Below, in pieces: positions 50,400 through 64,000 of a stretch of 64,000 nucleotides of DNA (position 1 is its first letter; each line of letters starts with the position of its first letter). Source of the DNA: Anaeromyces robustus (Eukaryota > Neocallimastigomycota > Neocallimastigomycetes > Neocallimastigales > Neocallimastigaceae); assembly GCA_002104895.1 (NCBI GenBank), contig MCFG01000161.1, positions 28,501 to 92,500 on the forward strand, read 5' to 3'. The position numbers were made by a program, and so were the translations under genes. Under the pieces are notes generated by a model. That model was given only the letters and a program-made list of their open reading frames with translations. It did not search any database and had not been told where the DNA came from.

Positions 50400-52150
50400 T
50401 TAGTTAGATTCCTTAGCTTCCTTAACGTAGTCAGCCTTTTGAGCAGCATTCTTTCTTTCACGTTGGTAGAATTCTTGAATAATCTTAGCTGGAATACGGT
50501 TAAGCATTTCCTTAGGGAAGATACGAAGAAGTGACCAAGCTAAATCTAAGGATTCGTAAATAGTTCTGTTTTCAGAGTAACTTTGAGAAATGAAAGATTT
50601 TTCGAATTTTTCTAAGAATTCTAAAGCTAACTTATCTTCTTGGTTAAGAGCTTCTTCACCAACAACAGCCTTCATGGCAGCAGCATCCTTACCAATAGCG
50701 TACTTGGCATATAATTGGTTAGAAACATCACCGTGATCCTTTCTAGTCATACCTTCACCAATAGCAGATTTCATTAAACGAGAAAGAGATGGAAGGACAT
50801 TAATTGGTGGGTAAATTTGACGGTTGTGAAGTTGACGATCAACGTAAATTTGACCTTCAGTAATATAACCAGTAAGATCTGGAATTGGGTGAGTAATATC
50901 ATCGTTAGGCATAGTAAGAATTGGAATTTGAGTAATAGAACCATTTCTACCTTCAACACGACCGGCACGTTCGTAAATAGTGGATAAATCAGTGTACATG
51001 TAACCTGGGTAACCACGACGACCTGGTACTTCTTCACGAGCAGCTGAAATTTCACGAAGGGCATCAGCGTAAGAAGTCATATCAGTTAAAATAACAAGAA
51101 CGTGCTTTTCAGTTTGGTAAGCAAGGTATTCAGCAGTAGTAAGAGCAATACGTGGAGTAATAATACGTTCAATAGTTGGATCGTTAGCCATATTAAGGAA
51201 GAGAGTGACACGTTCCATGGCACCATTTTCTTCGAATTCTTGAGTGAAGAAACGAGCAGTTTCCATGTTAACACCCATAGCGGCGAAGACAATAGAGAAG
51301 TTATCTTCGTGTTCATCAATAACATCCTTACCAATCTTCTTAACAAGACCGGCTTGACGACAAATTTGGGCGGCAATTTCATTATGTGGAAGACCAGAAG
51401 CAGAGAAAATTGGAATCTTTTGACCACGAGCAATAGAGTTCATACAATCAATAGATGAAATACCAGTTTGAATCATTTCTTCTGGGTAAATACGAGAGTA
51501 TGGGTTAATTGGTTGACCGTTAATATCAAGGTAATCTTCAGCGAATACCTTTGGACCCTTATCAATACTCTTACCAGAACCGTTGAAGATACGACCTAAG
51601 ACATCTTCAGATACAGCAATGGTAGCTGGCTTACCAGTGAATTCAACGTGAGTTTCCTTAACATCAATACCAGAAGTACCTTCGTAAACTTGGACAACAG
51701 CCTTCTTACCTTGAATTTCAAGAACCTTACCAGTACGCTTGGAACCATCTGGAAGAGTAAGATTAACGATTTCATCGAATTTTGGGAACTATTTATAATT
51801 ATTATTTGTTTATTTAATTAATATTTAATATATATTATTTCTCTTTTTTACAAAATTTATTATTTAAATTTAAAAAAAATGAATATAATAAATAAACTTT
51901 AAGATTTACCTTAATGTTATCTAAAATAACAAGAGGACCGTTAACACCACTAACAGTACGGTAATCTTTATTAATAAAAAATAAATAATATCTGTCAATA
52001 TCAATCATACTTAATCATTATTTTTAATTTACTTTTAACTAATATTCTTATCGTTTATTTACCTAAACGTGGTTCAATGTTGTAATCTCTAGTAACAGCA
52101 GCAGCATGAATAGCTGCGGCTTCTTGAGCTGTTAATCTTGGATCGGCCAT
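50400..52150 (-). CDS. VMA2: V-type proton ATPase subunit B, 3 exons
   Basis: Exons (minus) 52150-52063, 51965-51910 and 51788-50400 join in frame to 510 residues, the usual length of subunit B. It is the non-catalytic nucleotide-binding subunit of the V1 sector, which acidifies vacuoles and endosomes. Conserved blocks: [20 protein letters not shown] across junction 2, [37 protein letters not shown] (the family's P-loop position), [40 protein letters not shown] and [18 protein letters not shown]. Introns are 97 and 121 bases (GTAAAT...AAG and GTAAAT...TAG). Codon use is rich in AAG, AAC, TTC, GTC, ACC and CGT, unlike neighbouring genes, consistent with strong expression. The [16 protein letters not shown] start is preceded by an A-rich leader. 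Confidence 0.97.
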
Positions 52151-53486
52151 TCTTTATTTATAAAATAATAAAATTAAATTTTATAATTAATATTTATATT
52201 TTATTTTAAATTATTCATATACTTTTATTTTTAACAATAAAATAACAATAAAATATATTTATCGATCCAGTGATTCATTTTGAGAAAAAATCCATTATTA
52301 TTTTCATTGTTTATTTATATTATTAATTTATTGAAAACATTAATTATTTATAATTATTCTCTTTATTTTTCTCTTCTATTAATAATATTTTCTCGATTTT
52401 AATCTATAATATTGACACATATCCTTACTTAAGTATAATCAATTGTGTTGATTAATCATTATTTACACTTTTATTTCACATTAATTTTAATCATTCATCA
52501 TTTTTTATTTACACTGATTTTATATTGTATTCTTAAAATTTCAAAATTAACATTAACTTCTTTTATCATATTTTATTGTTATTGTTATTTTACTGATTTA
52601 AACAATATACATATTATAACATAAATTATATATTTACTTTATTAGATTAAAAAAAATTTTTCCTTTTGATGTTAAATAAAAAAAATTTTATTTAATTTTG
52701 AATTCTAAAAAAAAAAAAAAGGTAAAAAATTATTTTTTTTTTTTTTCTTTCTTCAAAAAATTTTGATTAATTAAAAAAATTTTTTTGTTATAATAATTAT
52801 TATCAAATTTTTTTTTTCTATTATGTAATAATATAATCAATGGAATATTAACATTTATTTATTTATTATTTATTTGTTTATTTATTTTATATTATTTATT
52901 TATATTCTATTAATTATTCTATTATTTATTTATTTATTTATTAATTTTCTTCAACTCTAATTGAATGATTTTTGATATATGATTTAATAATTCATTATAT
53001 ATTTATTTAATTCTAATATATTATATAATGTATTCCATGTCTATTAATTTAATTATTTATTATATATAATATATACAATAAAAATAATAGCAAAAACTAA
53101 ATTGATATATATTTAATATGTATAATAAAAAAATTTTTTAAATATGATATCAAAATTTTTTATTTACTTTTTATTTATATATTCATTTATTATTCATTAT
53201 ATATTTATAATTAATCTTATTTGATTATTTATTTATATGAATATTTATTCATTTATTTATTTTATTGTTCATTAGTTTAATAATAAAAATTATAATTATT
53301 ATTTTCATATTAAAAACTAATCATTAGTGATATAATATATAATATTTGTATTATTCAATTTTATTTATTTTATTTATTTATTATATATATTTTATCAAAA
53401 AATGTTCTAATACTATTATTGTGGTAATGTTTTACCAAAAAAATTCTACAAATGGTAGAAACTTAGGTAAAATTCTAGTTATAACG

Positions 53487-53550
53487 AATAGCCAATAATA
53501 CATCCTAGAATGACCTCATCTAATTTGATCACTTATTCTTATTGGCTATT
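53487..53550. promoter_or_regulatory. Inverted CCAAT-box pair in a complex-sequence island (candidate)
   Basis: AATAGCCAATAA (53487-53498) and its exact reverse complement TTATTGGCTATT (53539-53550) are 40 bases apart, and a CACGTG box lies at 53578-53583. CCAAT and CACGTG are binding sites of the HAP/NF-Y and bHLH factor classes in other fungi. The island is 1.3 kb upstream of the V-ATPase start. A regulatory role is inferred; a hairpin RNA or a decayed element is also possible. Confidence 0.35.
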
Positions 53551-53839
53551 ATAACATTTTAATTTTTCGAAGTTATCCACGTGATTTCAGTATCAATACT
53601 ATAATTATATAAATTGATTATGATTGGATATTTCATTAAGCCACTTTGAAATCTATATATTGTTGAATCAATTATAATATATTATAATTCATATGAAAAT
53701 TTAAATTCAAATTATATTAAGTTTTCAAAAAATATATTTGAAATATAAAAATTTATAATACAATAATAATAATAGAATAATGTATTATAATGTATTATAT
53801 AAAAAAAGAATGTACATTTTTTATTTATATTATTTATTC

Positions 53840-53849
53840 ATTCATTAAT

Positions 53850-53892
<43 letters not shown>

Positions 53893-54040
53893 TTATTTAT
53901 TATTTAATTATTATTTACTATTTATTTAGTTATTTATTATTTATTTATTTATTATTTATTTATTATTTATTTATTTATTATTTATTTATTTACTTATTTA
54001 TTTATTTATTCATTCATTTATTTATTCATTTATATATTTT
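53840..54040. repeat. Imperfect TTTA array
   Basis: TTTA units with TTATT, TTAG and TTCA interruptions across 200 bases. The frame through it encodes only an Ile/Tyr/Leu/Phe repeat. Confidence 0.85.
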
Positions 54041-54228
54041 AAAATCAAACCATGATAAATAATAATAAAAATAGTAATAATAAAAGTAGTAATAAAAATG
54101 TTCATTTTACTTATTTATATTATTTGTTTTAATGAAGAATCATTAGTTATAAGAATTCTTTAATATTATGAAGAAATCTTTAATATTCATTAAATTTAGA
54201 TTTTTTATTATTAATTATTATTAATTAA

Positions 54229-56811
54229 TTAATTATCATCTAGTTCTGTAACTATAGGTGTATATTCATCAAATTCTTCTATATCATCATCATCTTCCCT
54301 TAAGTTATCATCAATAATTACAGAAGTTTTTGTATTATTCGAATCAGTCTTTAATTCATTAATTTTTATAATTTTTTCTCGAAGTTCTAAATATATTGGT
54401 GGATTATTAATAATTAAAAAATTTAAAATTTGATAAAATATTAATAATTTAAAAATAATTTTTATTAAATGTTAATAATTTAAAAAAATATTTATTAAAA
54501 ACTCAATTATATATTATTAAATATTGTAAAGCATTATTAATTATTTTTATATTTATATATAAAACATAAAAGATGATAAAATATTGTTATAAAATATTTT
54601 TCTTTATTGATTTTTAAATTTACCTAATTGTTTTAGTTTATACTGATTTACATATAAATTTAAATTAGTTTCAATTTCTTTTTCATCTTCATCGGATTGA
54701 TGATCCATATTATTTTCCCAATATTTTTCAACCTCAGTATTAATTTCTTCTTCATCAATATCTTCAATTTTATAGTCTTGAACTGAAATCTCTGATTTTG
54801 CTTTTTTTCCTTCCTCTAAATCTTTTTTAAATTGTTCTCGATATTTATAAAGAGCTAACCTTTCCATATAACTTAAATTTGATTTTGAATTTTGCATATT
54901 TTTAACTATTTCATCAATATTTAAGGAAGTATCAAGTTCTTTTGTTTGAGTTTCAGATGCATTCACTTTATATATATATAATACAACATATTATAATAAT
55001 AAAAATCAAATATAAATTATAAATAATCATTAATATTAATATTATTATAATACATTAACAATATTTCTATATTGATATTAATTTAAAAATAGATTAAAAA
55101 AAAATTTATAATAATATTTATTCTTTGTATTACCATTATTATAATCTTCAGCAAAAGTAACTTTAGGTTTATTATCATTTTTAGTATTTGATGTAATATT
55201 ATTTTGTTCTCTTCTTTCTTTTCTCCACATATTTAATGCTTCAATAAATGAATTATGACTTTCTTCTTCATTAAATTCACCATCGATTAATCTTTCATTA
55301 TTATTATTCTCTTCTTCTTCAACTGAATGATTTGAATATGATAAATTATTATTATAATGATTTTCATTATTTTGTTCATAATCATCATATGATGTATTAT
55401 TTCCTGTACTTTTCTTATTATCTAATGATTCCAAAGATTTGTTTTTCATTACTTCATCGTATTTACTTTTTATAATCATTTTTTCATCGTTTGATGAAAG
55501 ATTTATACTATTAATATGATCAGTAGTATTTTCTATATACTTATTGAAATTTATTAACCCTCCTTTATTATTCGTAAATGATATATTATTCTTATCATTG
55601 TTTAATTCTGTTTGACTATCTTGACTATCTACATTATTTTTTTGTTTATTACTGTTACCATTAATGAGTGAATTAATATCACTTTTATTTATCTTTATTA
55701 TTATTTAGTATATTAATTATTAATAATTTCATATATTTAACAATTAAATAATAATTAAAAATTAAAATTAACAATTGTAAATTATATTATAGTTTATAAT
55801 AAAAAGAATGTATATATTTGTATATATTGTTTTAATATTATAATATGAAATAATATTTATATTATTAAAAATTATTCAAATATTATATATTATATATTAT
55901 ATATTATTTTTCTTTAAAATTAAAATTTATACTTTATTAGAATTTGAATTCTTCTTATTTCCTTCTGATCTATGAATAAGTGATGAAGTTGTTAATAAAT
56001 TAAATGTACTATTTCTTGACGATTCATAAGGCGTAGAATTAAGTGAAATTCCAAATATATTATTTTTATTCTTCATCTTTGATTTAAACATTATTTTTTT
56101 TTAATTTATATATTAATATATAGTAATAACAAATATTTAATAATTACAGTTAATGTATATAATAAATTTGTTTCTTTATAAAAATAATTATATAAATAAT
56201 TATAATAATCATATATATATACTTGTTTAATATTTTTGTTATATATAACTTCATTTCCATGATTATATAAAACGCCTTTTTTTCCACTTTGCCAAAATGA
56301 TGTTTTACCTTGTTTTCTAAATTATTTAAATAAAGTATTTAATAATTTAATAATAATATAATTTAAATATATAATTATCATTCTGTTATATTTTTTTATT
56401 ATACATGTCTAATTATGTAATATATAATAATATTAGCACATAGAATAAACTAATTTAATTCAATAATAATTACAATCTTTTTTCTTTTTCCCTAGCTAAG
56501 TTATGTTTTAATTCTAATAATCTTTGTTCCATTTCATGATTTTCCATTTCTAATTTTTCAATTTCGGATAATCTCTTTTTTGAATCATTGGAACTATATA
56601 TAATATCAATAATAAAATGAATGAATATATTATATTATTAAAAAGATAATGTAACAATAATTAGTACAATTAAGATATAATAATAAAAAAAAGTAATATT
56701 TTATATAATAATAATTTCATACTTCGTCTTTTTCTTTGAATAATTCCTTTTCCTTATATTATTTAATTTATTATTATTTTTTGTTGAATTTAAAGGTGGA
56801 TGTGCAATCAT
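54229..56811 (-). CDS. Coiled-coil, Asn/Glu-rich protein of unknown function, 7 exons
   Basis: Exons (minus) 56811-56723, 56593-56474, 56316-56223, 56076-55933, 55692-55134, 54965-54624 and 54386-54229 join in frame at all six junctions to 501 residues. Residues 1-28 are basic. A coiled coil (EIEKLEMENHEMEQRLLEL, about 39-57, extended by heptad-like basic sequence) is followed by KTSFWQSGKKGVLYNHGNEV. A long Asn/Ser/Glu-rich disordered middle contains one ordered-looking motif, SFIEALNMWRKERRE (about 294-308), then a helical segment with MERLALYKYREQFKKDLEEG and an acidic C-terminus. The SF-x-EAL-x-x-WR motif recalls B-box/coiled-coil proteins of ciliated organisms (ZBBX-like), which would suit a fungus with flagellate zoospores, but I cannot confirm this. 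The exon d start (acceptor at 56077-56078) is the least certain junction. Confidence 0.75.
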
Positions 56812-57824
56812 TTTAATATCTTTAAAAACAAAATGAATACTTATACAGAATTAAAAATTTATTTATTAAATAATGAAATAATTTTTTATTTTTCTTTGTT
56901 TCGTTATATATAATTTTAATTTTTTAATTTTTACTCTTATATTAATTATATAATATATATTATATATATATTATTCATATATACTAGTTCTGTTCTTTGT
57001 TTCTTTAAGAAAATGGTAAGATTTTTTTTTTTTCAAATAAATGTTTTATACCATAAAAAGTAAATAGATTAATTAAAATTTTTTAAGTTTTTAAAGTTAT
57101 TAAATTTACTTATTAGTAAATTTAATTTAAAAGATGTAACATACAAATTTTATTTAGTCCAATAACATAAGAGGATATTATATATACTAATATATTATAT
57201 ATATTTTAATTATTAAATTTTTAAATGTGTTGTTTTTGTTGTTTTTTTTTTTTTTTTTTGCTGCTCAAAAATATTAATGTAAACAAATTTTAATTAATAA
57301 TAATTTATATTTACTTATAATAATATATATACATGTTTTATTTAAAAATCAAAGTTTTATCATTGTGGATTTTTGACATAATGAACTTTTTTAATATAAC
57401 ATATATATATATATTTTTAATAATAAAAAATAAAAAGAAATAATTTAATAAGTTAAATAAAATGTATAGATAATTAAAATATAATAAAAAGTATATAAAA
57501 TATATACTTAATTATTACAAATCCATTCTTTATATATAAATTTATTAATTTTTTTTATTATTATTATTATTATTACATTACTCAAAAATTTAATAAATTG
57601 ATTTTATTATATTACTACAAACAAAAAATTAAAAATAAAAATATAGTTATATTTATCTAAAATCTTTTTTTTTTTTTTTTTTTTTTTTCAATATTTTTTT
57701 TTGTTTTTTTTTTGTTTTTTTTTTGTTTTTTTTTTTTGTTTTTTTGCTTTTTTTGTTTTAATATTGTTTTATTAAATAAATAAAAATATATTTTTTATTA
57801 TATTAATCAATAAATAGATTAAAT
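56812..57824. other. Intergenic A/T spacer between two minus-strand genes
   Basis: 5' flank of the coiled-coil gene and 3' flank of the helicase gene. It contains poly-T (57667-57688) and a series of poly-T blocks separated by single G bases (57690-57760). No gene is visible. Confidence 0.7.
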
Positions 57825-63853
<6,029 letters not shown>

Positions 63854-64000
63854 CTAAAAAAAGATAAGAATTGTAATAATAACAATTTTTTATTTAATGT
63901 TTAATTATAACAATTATAATTATATAATATTATAATTATAATAAAACATACAAAATAATAATAATAATAAATAAAAAATAAGAAAAATATTAAATAATTA
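63854..64000 (-). other. Probable intron or 5' flank of the helicase gene
   Basis: A/T sequence ending, on the minus strand, with a long T-rich tract and TAG directly before the ATG at 63853. This looks like a splice acceptor. A GTATGT donor-like motif is present near 63947-63952, but the sequence before it is not coding-like. Confidence 0.5.

Larger units (their letters stand above)
52151..54228. other. Intergenic region upstream of V-ATPase subunit B
   Basis: A/T sequence with TTTA repeats (52855-52940, 53840-54040). An unusually complex island at about 53400-53680 contains paired CCAAT boxes and a CACGTG motif (listed separately). No protein gene is supported. It also holds the 3' flank of the coiled-coil gene. 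Confidence 0.6.

Noticed and set aside
53790-54062. Open frame of 90 residues
   Set aside because: Mostly TTTA-array translation and no splice or start support.
54604-55479. Two independent minus-strand genes
   Set aside because: They are exons 5 and 6 of the seven-exon coiled-coil gene; the phases match across the intron.

Overview
The window is nuclear DNA from an extremely AT-rich eukaryote. Genes with short, AT-rich, GT-AG introns sit in long near-pure A/T spacers full of homopolymers and microsatellites. The best fit is an anaerobic gut fungus (Neocallimastigomycota). The reasons are the base composition, large intergenic deserts, Asn-rich low complexity, a secreted CotH-family protein with a PT-rich tail, GPI-type surface proteins and an SH3-tailed membrane protein. 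This placement is an inference; no species-level marker was seen. No tRNA, rRNA or CRISPR array was recognised.

Layout, left to right: a secreted GPI-type protein in three exons (5.4-6.4 kb, +); a rearranged non-LTR retrotransposon (LINE) fragment (7.1-8.6 kb, +); carnosine N-methyltransferase in nine exons (9.8-12.6 kb, +); a SPOUT1/C9orf114-type RNA methyltransferase (13.9-15.1 kb, +); riboflavin kinase in four exons (16.9-18.4 kb, +); pre-mRNA splicing factor PRP6 (19.5-22.3 kb, -); a Cys-rich/Asn-rich transmembrane SH3 protein in two exons (26.1-28.3 kb, -); a 10-kb gene desert with minisatellites, TTTA arrays and relics (28.3-38.3 kb); a secreted CotH protein (38.3-40.1 kb, +); a Cys-rich GPI-type surface protein (43.7-44.6 kb, +); a cluster of 5'-truncated LINE tails (45.5-49.3 kb); V-ATPase subunit B in three exons (50.4-52.2 kb, -); a seven-exon coiled-coil protein of unknown function (54.2-56.8 kb, -); and a DHX29-type DEVH helicase in at least 17 exons whose 5' end lies beyond the window (57.8-63.9 kb, -).

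The exon structures were rebuilt by hand from GT/AG signals. Every chain keeps its frame across all junctions, and the joined products match the known families end to end, which is strong internal support. The genes do not form a pathway: most are housekeeping (translation initiation, splicing, RNA methylation, FMN synthesis, vacuolar acidification), interspersed with lineage-type surface and secreted proteins. The V-ATPase gene and the 5.4-kb secreted gene use many C/G-ending codons, unlike their neighbours, which suggests high expression.

The most unusual non-genic features are four long perfect palindromes with unrelated sequences (arms 23-40 bp), a LINE locus with an internal 754-bp-period duplication, and a series of abutting LINE insertions truncated to as little as about 50 bp of 3' end. 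No clearly novel biological system is proven here.
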